The notes beneath the pieces are model-generated. The model did no database searches and had not been told where the DNA came from. It saw nothing but the letters and a program-made list of their open reading frames with translations. This document shows, piece by piece, positions 1 through 7,849 of a stretch of DNA of 12,782 bases. The position numbers and the translations under genes are program-made. Position 1 is the first letter of the stretch. Every line of letters begins with the position of its first letter. Origin of the DNA: Pelagophyceae sp. CCMP2097 (lineage: Eukaryota; Sar; Pelagophyceae); assembly GCA_026770575.1 (NCBI GenBank), contig MU657319.1:27544-40325 (forward strand), given 5' to 3'.

Positions 1-960
1 GGAGGGCGCCATGGGGGAGTAGGACGTCGACGACGACGGCGATGGCGGCGACGCCGGTCGGTGACCGCCAACGAAGTGCGCTCGTAACAAGATTGTTTTA
101 AGGTCTATTGGGGACATGGACCACGGGGGCAAGCTCGCGCTCAAACTGGCGTGCCCCGACCGCCCACCGCGCCGCGAAGAGCGCGCCTTTCCAAACTCCA
201 CCACTCCATGTCCCCCGCAGCCCCCAAACGGGCGCCGGCGACGAAGCTGCTTTGGCGGGGCATAGCCTGGCCATGGTCCTGCCATATAAGACTGAAAACA
301 CGCTCGGCGGGGGCCGCCGTGGGGCGCAATAGCAGAAGGCCCGGGAAGTCGTTTGACACGACATTCTTAAAAAAACTCGGTCTTAAGCTCTTGGATTGGT
401 GCAAAAATGCTTTTTATGAACAAATTGCATTTTCAAGCCCTCTCATTGGCCATTCCGAATCCAATAGGGAGCAGAATCCAATAGGGGACGCAACTTCCTA
501 CGCTTAATTCGGGTACAGGAGCCAATAGCAGATGGGAGGCGCCTGAGGGCCAGGGGGACGGTGCAATCGGCGACAGGCGGCCCGCATGGGTCCCTAGACG
601 TGGCCCGAGCAGTTTGGCCCGGTTTGGCGCGCTGTTCCGGGTGGACTGTGGGCTCCAAAGTCGCTTCGAGATTTGGTCGAGACGCGGGCGGTCGGCGGCG
701 CGCGCCGCGGCCAAGGAGGCGGCCGCGGACGTGGCGGCGGCGCTGGTGCGCGACGCGCTGGCCGCCGCGGCCGCCGACCAGCCACGCGCCGACGAGGCGC
801 GGCGGGCGGTCGAGGTGGACCGCGTGTTCTGGCCACGGACCGCTCAGCCACCAAACGCCGCGGTACCGCCCACCGTTCCGGAGGAAATCAACAACCGCGT
901 TTCAAAAAGCACTAAAGTCCGATTTTGACGTAAGCTTTTCTTGAAGAGAGACCTAGTCTA
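1..960. other. Unassigned GC-rich region with CCAAT-like words
   Basis: The sequence is GC-rich overall, with an AT-richer stretch at about 360-520. That stretch holds two copies of GAATCCAATAGGG, plus ATTGG and CCAATAG words nearby. These could be promoter CCAAT boxes, but no gene downstream is convincing apart from the weak exon candidate at 614-928. Confidence 0.3.
614..928 (+). CDS. Possible alanine-rich exon (uncertain)
   Basis: This 104-codon frame has, from about 694 to 840, strongly G/C-ending codons like the enolase exons. There it encodes an Ala/Arg/Glu-rich helical stretch ending in VEVDRVFW. After about 850 the composition drops and the frame runs to a TGA. I do not recognise a family. 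It may be an internal or terminal exon whose splice sites I cannot fix, or a chance frame in GC-rich DNA. Overlapping frames on both strands are also open, which weakens the case. Confidence 0.2.
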   Translation: MARFGALFRVDCGLQSRFEIWSRRGRSAARAAAKEAAADVAAALVRDALAAAAADQPRADEARRAVEVDRVFWPRTAQPPNAAVPPTVPEEINNRVSKSTKVRF

Positions 961-1062
961 GTTTGGTCCTTATGAGGCCCCTTCCGGGCGGAAACGAGCG
1001 GCAATATTTGGTGCGGCTGCCGCACCAACACGCACAGGGGCCTATCGTCGGTGCTGCGTACA

Positions 1063-1136
1063 GTAGCGTGGATCGAACTCAACGCCCGGCTAGGTTGGGC
1101 GCATACCTGCCGGGTGCCTGTTTCGATCCACGCTAC
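1063..1136. repeat. 15-bp perfect inverted repeat with 44-nt loop
   Basis: GTAGCGTGGATCGAA (1063-1077) is repeated inverted at 1122-1136. An inner CCCGGC/GCCGGG pair (1085-1090 and 1109-1114) extends the potential hairpin. The right half, together with about 30 bp before it, recurs in diverged form at 1671-1718 (TTCGATCCACGCTA at 1701-1714), so it belongs to a small dispersed repeat. Confidence 0.75.
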
Positions 1137-1346
1137 GTCCGCGCATCGTATCCCCGGAAATTATCCCGTCCCCGGCAGCACCACCGGGGGTCAGCTTACG
1201 CGACGCGTGTCGTGGACGAGCAGGGCGTGGACGAGCAGAGTCAAACAAGGAGCCACAGAGACCGAATGGTATCCATGGGCAAAGGACGCCGCGCTCCGAG
1301 TAAGCGCACCTAGGTGTAGCGTGGAGAAGACGAGCACGGTCCTATA

Positions 1347-1407
1347 GACGGGCGCGCTCTGCGTCTCTCGAGGACGGGCGCGCGGCGTCTCTCGAGCGTC
1401 TCTCAAG
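1347..1407 (+). repeat. Tandem duplication with GTCTCTCGAG core
   Basis: GACGGGCGCGC…GTCTCTCGAG occurs at 1347-1372 and, two bases shorter, at 1373-1396. A partial CGTCTCTCAAG follows. Confidence 0.8.
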
Positions 1408-1493
1408 CTCCCTGTCTCCTCCCGAAAGTAAAATTTGTTTTGAGTGGGAATTCAAAAGATTAAAATCAGTCCCTAAATTCACAACCGCTGTTT

Positions 1494-1519
1494 GAGCCCA
1501 GAGGCGGAGCCCAGAGGCG
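1494..1519 (+). repeat. Two perfect 13-bp tandem units
   Basis: GAGCCCAGAGGCG occurs twice without a gap, at 1494-1506 and 1507-1519. Confidence 0.85.
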
Positions 1520-2021
1520 GAGCTGGTTGGGTAGAACGCCCAGCCGCGCGACGACCGAGAGCCGGAAACAGCGGCCGTAAAAACAACAAACAACAAACAC
1601 CTAACGGGGGTGAGAAAACCACTTGATCCTTGCGCATGCCATAGCGCGGACCTGGCGCGTCGGTCTGCACGGTCGGGCGTATTACGGCGGGTGCGCGCGC
1701 TTCGATCCACGCTAAGTCAATGCGCCGGGGCTCCGGAAATGAAACCGCCAACATACGGCCTATGTGTTGTGTGTGTTTACGCGGAGAGATATTTTTGGCA
1801 GACACCGCCAGCCTCGTACGCGCGGCGCCAAATGGGTTTATATGCCGAGATGAGGGTAGTTACACACCCCAGAACGGTCCAGGCCCTTCAGAACCGGCCC
1901 AGGACAGAGCTAATGGCCAAACATGCCACCCTTCTTTTTTCTCAATTCGAGAAATTCAAAACCCCATCTCCGCTGAAAACCAAACGGAACCTTGCAGGGC
2001 GAACTCGACCCAGAGGCTTTT

Positions 2022-2393
2022 TTAGACCCTCGGAGGGGTATTTGGATTTGATAAAGTCTAGGCTCCTTTTCCGGGGATCGTTAATGAAGATCACCCATGC
2101 GCAATTTTGTCTGTTTGTTTGTTTGTCTGTCTGTCTATTGCGCAGTTCCATCCGCGCGGAACCTTAAATACAAGACGCGCGCCTATTCAGCATGCTGCTG
2201 CGCGCGGGTGCGAGGGTGGCGCGGGGCTTGGGCCGGATGTGCCGGTCCTTCATTCGCCGCTGCGCCATCAACATCGAAATGGGACTTAACCTAAGCCAGT
2301 CTACTCGCGTTTCGACGTGTCCTCTAAGCGACTGCACCAACATACCAAAGGCGCCCTCCGGTGGTCTGTAGTACCTCCGGTGCGCCATGGTAA
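2022..2393 (+). mobile_element. Element 2, short copy
   Basis: This 372-bp copy runs from TTAGACCC to CCATGGTAA and shares three ordered blocks with the 1,142-bp copy at 2999-4140. TTT flanks it on both sides (2019-2021 and 2394-2396), parallel to TAT around the other copy. It contains the TTTG/CTGT simple repeat at about 2108-2138. A 59-codon ORF (2192-2371, plus) begins MLLRAGARVARGLGRMCRS, which is Arg-rich and without acidic residues for its first 28 codons. The same start is present in the long copy at 3431. No function is assigned. Confidence 0.65.
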
Positions 2394-2723
2394 TTTAAGC
2401 AGGGGCATTTTTTCGGGCTCTTGCGCCTCTCCGAAAATTTAACGGAAGGACGATTCAGCCGACGTCTTCGTCCGACGGTTTCGCCTACGGCTAGTCCGAC
2501 GGCCGCGCTTACGAACAGTGGCCCAGCGACTTTTCTTAAGCAGGGCCGTTTTGGGAGCACTTTCCCTTCTCAGGGCGGCATCACAGACCCTCTGAGACCG
2601 GTCTTAACTCGAGATCGGTCCAAAGACCCCTCCACGGACCGGCCTCAGTCGGCGATGTCGAGACAGAGCCACTCTCGAGGACCTCTCCGGACCGGCCTCA
2701 CCTCGGACCGGTCTCGAAACCCC
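2394..2723. other. Unassigned region with degenerate GGACCGG repeats
   Basis: Between element 2 and element 1 there is no gene. From about 2590 to 2720 the words GGACCGGCCTCA, GACCGGTCTTA and GGACCGGTCTCG recur at irregular spacing, consistent with an old minisatellite. The 102-codon plus frame at 2421-2729 reflects this repetition (DRS/TDRP-like peptides) and is not considered a gene. Confidence 0.4.
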
Positions 2724-3158
2724 GCCTAAGAGGGAAAATAATCGATTCCAGCTGGAATTGATCGAAAATCGATTTAGAATTGATTTAGAATCGATTCAGC
2801 ATCGATTCGAATCCGCCTTCTCCGAATTGCGACTCGGACCCGGCCGTGATGCGAATGCCTCGCGCGTTCCGGCGATTGCCAGTGGACTCGACTCGAAACG
2901 GCCACCGCGACGGCCGCTGGGGCCTCGCGCGCGCGCGCTGCGCGCGCAGCGCGCTCGGAGAGGGAGATAGGTTGTGGTCCTATAAATGCACACTTTATTC
3001 AGACATCCTCCGGGGGTCTTTGGATTTGAAAAAATCTAGGCCCCTTTTCTGGGGGTCGCTATTGAAGATCACCCATGCGCAATTTTGTCTGTCCGTCTGT
3101 CTGTCTAATTCGTAGTTCTATACGTGTGGAACTTTTTCTCCAGAAGAGCGAGACCCAC

Positions 3159-3411
3159 CAGTGCCGAAATCAAAGGCGATTTAGGGTACCCCAATATTAA
3201 TAACCAATTGTTATTGATCCTCGACGGCGCCGAGGCCGCCTGCGGACCGTAAGAATCTCCCGTTTAAATGGTATTTTAGGGTATTTTGAAAGTAAATGCC
3301 AAGCAAATTATTCGTTTACCGGCAATACCCGATTCCCGGTCGATAATTTTGGGCAATTCTGATAGTAGCGATATTCGGAGGATTACAAATCCAATTTTGA
3401 TTTCGGCACTG
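3159..3411. mobile_element. 253-bp hAT-type MITE with 8-bp target-site duplication
   Basis: The ends are perfect 16-bp inverted repeats, CAGTGCCGAAATCAAA at 3159-3174 and its reverse complement at 3396-3411. They therefore begin CAGTG and end CACTG. AGACCCAC occurs immediately outside both ends (3151-3158 and 3412-3419). An 8-bp duplication with CAG/CTG termini is the signature of the hAT superfamily. The interior is AT-rich and non-coding, so the element depends on a transposase elsewhere. It sits inside the long copy of element 2, and the short copy at 2022-2393 lacks it at the matching place. Confidence 0.9.
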
Positions 3412-3532
3412 AGACCCACGCCTATGCAGCATGCTGCTGCGCGCGGCTGTGAGGGTGGTGCGAGGGTTGGCCCGGCTGTGCCGATCCGCCCTTCACCGCA
3501 GCTACATCGCAGCCGCTGACCCTGTAGTGGGT

Positions 3533-3763
3533 GCCCGAGTGGCTAGCCTGATTGGCTCAAACCCCTTTATGGGCGCCCGAGTGGCAAACCCCGTTGTGGG
3601 CGTCCGAGTGGCATGCCTGAATGGCGCCCGAGTGGCAAGTCTGAATGGTTCAAACCCCGTTGTGGGTGCCCGAGTGGCTGGCCTGAATGGCTCCAGTGAC
3701 CCCGAGTGGGACGACGCCCGAGTGGCATGCCTGAATGGCCCCAGTGATTGCGAACCCGTTGTG
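3533..3763 (+). repeat. Degenerate minisatellite built on GCCCGAGTGGC
   Basis: Copies of G(C/T)CCGAGTGGC start at 3533, 3575, 3602, 3626, 3668 and 3716, and a weaker one lies near 3700. They alternate with CTGAATGGC-like and CAAACCCCGTTGTGG-like segments. The main spacings are 42, 27, 24, 42 and 48 bp. The array lies in open frames on both strands: a 195-codon plus frame (3431-4018) reads GARVASLNGSNPVV-like repeats, and a 215-codon minus frame (3502-4149) reads ATRAPTTGFEPFRL-like repeats. Neither resembles a family I recognise. Copies vary in length and are not separated by constant spacers, so it is not a CRISPR array. Confidence 0.75.
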
Positions 3764-4540
3764 GTTGTAGCCCCAGCGGCAAAGATGATGTGCGAGTGGC
3801 GCGCATGTGCTCGGAGGAACTCTGCGTTCAAGAAGCATAGGTTTCCCGCGCCGGTCGGCCGGACTAAGATTCGCGTGGCGCTCCTCTCCGCGCTTGTGTT
3901 CCCACACGCGCCGCAGCCGCCGCGCGCGCATGCGCCGGCACAGCAGAGCGCGCCGACCGACCAGGCGCGCGATGTTTTGGTGTGGATGCGTGTGGCTCTT
4001 CTGTCCATCCTCAAATGAAACGAAAGGATCTGATTTACATGTCGCAAAGTAAAATACTGCAGACTTGCCCTAAAATACCCAAACGCAAGGGACAAAGCCC
4101 CCCTCCGGGGGTCTGCAGTACCTCCGGTGCGCCATGGTAATATACCCAAGGAAATTCACAACAATCAAGCTGTGACAGCTCACAGTGCACCAATGTTACT
4201 AGAGGTCGATAAGAGATGTAATTAAGTAATTGATCGGGGCTCGCTCGCTGAAAATTGGATTCGAATCTGGATGAAAGATACACACTGGAGACTCAAATAA
4301 AATAGCTGGGTCGGACGCGACTCAATTATATTTCATAGTGCTAGTTTGGGTCAGGGTTCGAGACTACTTTTTTGCCAGAATTTGCAAATTATTTTTCTTT
4401 TAATGGGTTGTGTTCGTCATTTGAATCGGTTCTGAATTGATTCTGGGTCAGTTCCATATCGTCTGACAATTGATACCAGGGTCAGTTCAGAACAGACCGA
4501 GAATACATTAAGAGTCAATATAAAGCCCCCTTAGACACCC

Positions 4541-5233
4541 GTCTAAGAGCGAAAGTAATCGATTCCAGCTGGATTTGATCGGAAATCGATTCGGAATCGA
4601 TTCGGAATCGATTCGAATCCGCCTTGTCCGAATTGCGCTTCGGACACGGCCGTGACGCGAATGCCTTCGCGCGTTCCGGCGATTGCCAGTGGACTCGGAG
4701 TCCGACTCGAAACGGCCACCGCGACGGCCGCTGAGGCCCCGCGCTTGGTGCGCAGCGCGCGCTGCGCGCGCGCGCAGCGCGCGCAGCGCGCTCGGAGAGG
4801 GAGATGGGTTGGTTGTGGACCTCTTAATACACAGTTTATATACCAAATGGAAACTTGTCTAACAAGCTGTGACAGCTCACAGTGCACCAAATGTTGTGAG
4901 AGGATGATCATAGATGCAGTTAAGTAATTGATCGAGACTCGCCCGCCGGAACGCGGGTTCGAATCTGGATGAAAGTTGCACACTATAGATCCGAATATCA
5001 TAATTGGGTCGGACGCGACTCATTCATGTTTAATGGTGTTAGTATGAGTCTAAGTTCGAGTCTACATTTTTGCCATAATTTGCAATTATTTTTCTTTTTA
5101 TGGGTTATGGTCGTCATTTGAATCGATTCTGAATCGATTTCCAGGTCGATTCAAATCGTGGGAGAATCGATTCTGGCATCGATTCAGAATAGACCGAGAT
5201 TAAATTAGGAATCAATTAAAACCGCTCTTAGAC
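4541..5233 (+). mobile_element. Element 1, copy B (intact 693-bp TIR element)
   Basis: The ends are a perfect 11-bp inverted repeat, GTCTAAGAGCG at 4541 and CGCTCTTAGAC at 5223-5233. Weaker pairing continues inward through TAAT(C/T)GATTCC. The palindrome ATCGAT occurs four times in the first 75 bp and four times in the last 115 bp, forming subterminal repeats. Inside are an alternating GC dyad (about 4746-4795), a CTGTGACAGCTCACAG hairpin (4867-4882) and a tRNA T-arm-like CGGGTTCGAATCTGG near 4953. It looks like a non-autonomous DNA transposon. I see no convincing target-site duplication. Confidence 0.7.
4746..4795. repeat. Alternating GC dyad inside element 1
   Basis: The run is almost entirely GCGC/CAGCGCG words and is self-complementary. 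It could form a strong hairpin or left-handed DNA. The matching segment in copy A is about 2922-2960. Confidence 0.7.
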
Positions 5234-6180
5234 GCCTCCAGACCAGAATCGCTAAAATTAGTTTGCAAGAACTGTCATGCTGGAAGTCCTTCAGTCCGGG
5301 AAATGTTCGGGTAGACCCGCTTTTGGCAAATGCGATTAAGGCTTTCGGAGGATCTGCTTGCTACGATCGACGCGCCTCGACGCAAGCTTCCAAGCTCCGT
5401 CTTTTTAAGCTCCGCGGACAGGGTCCGCGCTGAGAGTTTTCGCGCCCAAAGTTCAACGGAATCTCGTTTTAAATTTTGAAAGTTTAACATTTGGACATAC
5501 ATGCAATACCTAAGATTTGTTATGATTCTTCTAAGGCGCAGTTATCGAGCGCAGCGAGCCATTTTTTTCTCGCCAAAACGAACGCGCAAAGTGGGGGCTG
5601 ACGAGCCTAGGCCCGACGGCCTTTCCCGAGCCGCCAGGCGAGGTATGGCGGCTGTGCGCACGCGTTGTACCTCCCAGCCACGGAACCGGCTTCTTATCGG
5701 ATCAGTCTGGCCGCATCGTGGCTGGGCGGCACTTTAGGCGACACCATTTTCGGGCACGCGGGCCACAGCCCGTGCGCCTCCAGTGGAAAGGAGGCTCGTT
5801 ATCCCGGGGTAAAGGCGCATTGGCGCGTCCGTCGCGACACTCCTGACCCCAGGGGACGTCGGTGCGCGGCGGGGCGGCGCCTCTCGGTTCGAAGCTCGAG
5901 AGGAAGAGCGCACATCGATCCGCTAACCCGCCCCAAGTCCGGTAGGGTGTCTCGTAGACGCGAAAAAGAGATATTTCAACGACTATCGGCCCGCTGTACT
6001 TCAAAAACGGGTCAACTAGAAGCAATTTGCCCCACTTAAATTCTGGCTCCATTTAGAAACCAATCTTGCGTATTTGGATGTGCCTTCCCCTATTTGATTA
6101 GGTTTTCCAATTTGATTCTACCTTCTCGTGAACTTGTTTGCATTTTTAGGGCGCTGGGCTTGGCTGATAAACTCTTTTTC
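5234..6180. other. Unassigned intergenic DNA
   Basis: I see no recognisable gene, transposon end or structured repeat here. Moderate frames exist on both strands over 5665-6052 (124 codons plus, 116 codons minus), but they overlap each other and resemble nothing I know. Confidence 0.4.
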
Positions 6181-6193
6181 TTAACATATTTTG

Positions 6194-6229
6194 CTCTTCG
6201 GGGTCCTCTTCGGGGTCCTCTTCGGGTTC
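6194..6229 (+). repeat. Three 12-bp tandem units
   Basis: CTCTTCGGGGTC is repeated at 6194-6205 and 6206-6217, then with one change at 6218-6229. Confidence 0.9.
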
Positions 6230-6846
6230 CGGCGGCAAAAACGAGACGTACGCGCAGCGCGATCAAAAACGATGGTATAAAATCTCGCTAAATCAACCTC
6301 ATTTCCCAAAAAATGAAAAAGCCCACCTGCAAAACTCCCAGCCTCACAGTAAATACTCCCCAAAACGAAAACTTCGGCTTTGTGAGTAACATGACTCAGA
6401 GAAACATTCCCCGAAACATTCCCCAAGGCCAGGTAAAATCCTTGGTGAGGGACAGATGCAATTGGTTAGAGTAGAGGTCTATAAAATCGCCGCCTGACGG
6501 CGGCGAAAGATCAAATGATGTTGAAATGCCTTCGTGATTGGATGTATATTGTGGTCCTCCACGAGACCTTCAAACTGGCCCAATCTTGACCAAAATCGAC
6601 TCAATAATCGCCGTTTCGGGTCTCGCGGCGTGCCATTTGACCAGAAAAAGTCGGATTGAAAAACACCAACTGAAGTTGAACTGCACAACTGCAAAGTTTA
6701 GAAATAAATGTTAAACTACAAATAAATGCAAGGTTTACTGGACCGCAGTTGACCAACGGACCGGAAAATGCCTTTATTAGCGACACTTTCCCAGCGGCAT
6801 ATCGTAGCGTGAAATAGTTTTTAACTCCAGAGGGGTGTGACTAAAA
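6230..6846. other. Unassigned intergenic DNA
   Basis: The composition is mixed and AT-richer than the gene. The only pattern I noticed is a duplicated GAAACATTCCCC near 6400-6425. Short frames on the minus strand (61-81 codons) show no family features. Confidence 0.4.
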
Positions 6847-6899
6847 GGTTTTAATGGGTTTTAATGGGTTTTATGGGTTTTAATGGGGTTTTATACGGT
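6847..6899 (+). repeat. GT-rich TTTTAATGGG tract
   Basis: Four imperfect units of GGTTTTAATGG-type sequence are followed by GGGGTTTTATACGGT. The last 15 bases recur exactly at 7326-7340, again after a GT-rich stretch. The tract resembles a degenerate telomere-type repeat but matches no canonical telomere unit (TTAGGG, TTTAGGG or TTTTAGGG). Confidence 0.7.
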
Positions 6900-6959
6900 A
6901 TAAAGAAAACATAGGAGCTAGCAGGGTGCCTACGACCTCCTAGCTCCATCCCCTATACC
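6897..6959. repeat. Hairpin-forming inverted repeat
   Basis: GGAGCTAG at 6914-6921 pairs with CTAGCTCC at 6940-6947. An outer GGTATA/TATACC pair lies at 6897-6902 and 6954-6959. Confidence 0.55.
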
Positions 6960-7002
6960 CTGCAGCAGCTACGACGTCTAAATCGACTATAAAAAACTCG
7001 CC

Positions 7003-7185
7003 TTAATCGTTTATTGGTGAATTGCTGTGGCCGTTTTGGGTGTCTTCCTCATGCAGATGCTCGGGAGCTGTGACGACGACGGGCTGCTCTAAGCCAGCGG
7101 ACTCCCACACGACGAGCCATAGGAAGGCGCCGTCAACCCCCTGCCTTGAAGTGGAGACTCTCTGACATACGTCGCCTAAAAACAC
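7003..7185 (-). CDS. Short protein-like ORF, possible terminal exon (uncertain)
   Basis: This frame encodes about 60 residues with a natural-looking composition (GVDGAFLWLVVWESAGLEQ, then acidic and polar residues) before a TAA. A run TTTTTAG just inside the start (minus strand, AG at 7177-7176) could be an intron acceptor, making the real exon begin at 7175. Codon choice is not strongly GC-ending, unlike enolase. I do not recognise a family. It could equally be a decayed gene fragment. It lies between the two copies of GGGGTTTTATACGGT. Confidence 0.2.
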   Translation of the reverse strand: MFLGDVCQRVSTSRQGVDGAFLWLVVWESAGLEQPVVVTAPEHLHEEDTQNGHSNSPIND

Positions 7186-7325
7186 ATTTTTTTACTTTGG
7201 GGCGCGTTTTGCGAGCTTCTTTCCCCCGACGACGCCGCCGTCACACAGGACACGTACAACACGACGCAAAAAAAATGCGGCAAGGGTTCTAAGGGTTCTA
7301 TTTATTTTTAGGGCTGGGTTTTTAA

Positions 7326-7340
7326 GGGGTTTTATACGGT
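7326..7340 (+). repeat. Second copy of GGGGTTTTATACGGT
   Basis: This 15-bp segment is identical to 6885-6899 and again follows a GT-rich stretch (7302-7325). Confidence 0.7.
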
Positions 7341-7815
7341 TAAATACGGCATTACAAAAGCGCGCCGGAGGCACACGGAGGACCCGACTTCGAGCGATGG
7401 ATGCAGACAAATCCCTTTGAAATGCCCAAGTAATAATTAAAATTATTTAAACTAATCGCCGATTTTGCGGCCACCAGATTCGAACCCGAGACCACCCTCT
7501 TCTTATATTATCACGATTTCATTAGTGGCTCCTGCTCGACCTCCATTCCCTAAAAAAACGATCGCAAAAATCACAAATCGCCGAATCGACCGAGTTGCTG
7601 CCCTTTCCTTCCCAGAGGCGGAACCTCAAGTACTGACTCGGCGACGGACAGACGGACGGACATACGGACAGGCAAAATTGCCCCTGGCAATCCTTCAATC
7701 AAAGGACCCGAAGGGCCCTCGTCGTAAATTGACGTTGATAAGACGGCAAGGACCCGAAGGGTATAGCATAATACGACAGATGTAAAGTCATTTTAGCAAG
7801 TCATTTTAGGAAGTA
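7341..7815. other. Unassigned region with repeat relics
   Basis: No gene is supported. It contains a T-arm-like segment on the minus strand (7480-7494), a diverged inverted relic of element 2 (about 7628-7725) and a tandem pair of AAGTCATTTTAG (7785-7796 and 7798-7809) just before the compound element. The 106-codon plus frame (7465-7785) runs across these repeats. Confidence 0.4.
7628..7725 (-). repeat. Diverged inverted relic of element 2 block A
   Basis: Read on the minus strand, GATTGAAGGAT, then GCAATTTTGCCTGTCCGT and more CCGT/CTGT units follow in the same order as block A at 3050-3107. Similarity is clear around CAATTTTG and weak outside it. Confidence 0.5.
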
Positions 7816-7827
7816 CCCTAATTCGTG
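7816..7827 (+). repeat. Left 12-bp direct repeat (putative target-site duplication)
   Basis: CCCTAATTCGTG is identical to 8990-9001 and lies immediately outside the compound inverted-repeat element. Confidence 0.65.
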
Positions 7828-7849
7828 GTGGGCTGACCTGAACCCCAAC

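Larger units (their letters stand above)
961..2018. other. Unassigned region with short repeats
   Basis: No gene is supported. The contents I can name are the inverted repeat at 1063-1136, its half-copy near 1701-1714, and the two short tandem duplications listed separately. Longer frames here (up to 185 codons at 1610-2167, plus) run into the element 2 simple repeat and show no family resemblance. Confidence 0.4.
2999..4140 (+). mobile_element. Element 2, long copy, inserted into element 1
   Basis: Three blocks match the short copy at 2022-2393 in the same order: 3009-3132 (ending in a CTGT/CCGT simple repeat after GCAATTTTG), 3421-3510 (around CAGCATGCTGCTGCGCGCGG) and 4098-4140 (CTCCGG…GTACCTCCGG…CCATGGTAA). 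Between blocks it carries the hAT MITE and about 590 bp with a minisatellite. It interrupts element 1, whose intact copy at 4541-5233 reads straight through the site (TTTATATACC). TAT lies at both junctions (2996-2998 and 4141-4143), a possible 3-bp target duplication. A 13-bp direct repeat CCTCCGGGGGTCT is near both ends. I cannot assign a transposon superfamily. Confidence 0.7.
2724..4536 (+). mobile_element. Element 1, copy A, interrupted by element 2
   Basis: The 5' half (2724-2998) and 3' half (4141-4536) match the intact copy B at 4541-5233, including the AATCGATT-rich head, the GC-rich dyad (about 2922-2960) and the CTGTGACAGCTCACAG hairpin (4170-4185). The ends are inverted, GCCTAAGAGGG at the left and CCCCCTTAGAC at the right, more diverged than in copy B. 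Only 4 bp (ACCC) separate it from copy B. No intact ORF is present. Confidence 0.75.

Noticed and set aside
1066..1134. tRNA gene (7-bp acceptor-like stem GCGTGGA/TCCACGC)
   Set aside because: The T-stem 3' strand is missing between TTCGA and the acceptor-like stem, and no A box or anticodon arm is visible.
3533..3763. CRISPR array
   Set aside because: Repeat copies vary, spacing runs from 24 to 48 bp, the units share sequence between cores, and the DNA is eukaryotic.
5665..6052. Genes in 5665-6039 (plus) or 5702-6052 (minus)
   Set aside because: The frames overlap on opposite strands, have no recognisable domain and no coding-like codon bias.
6847..6899. Canonical interstitial telomere
   Set aside because: The units are TTTTAATGGG-like and imperfect. 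None matches a known telomere repeat.
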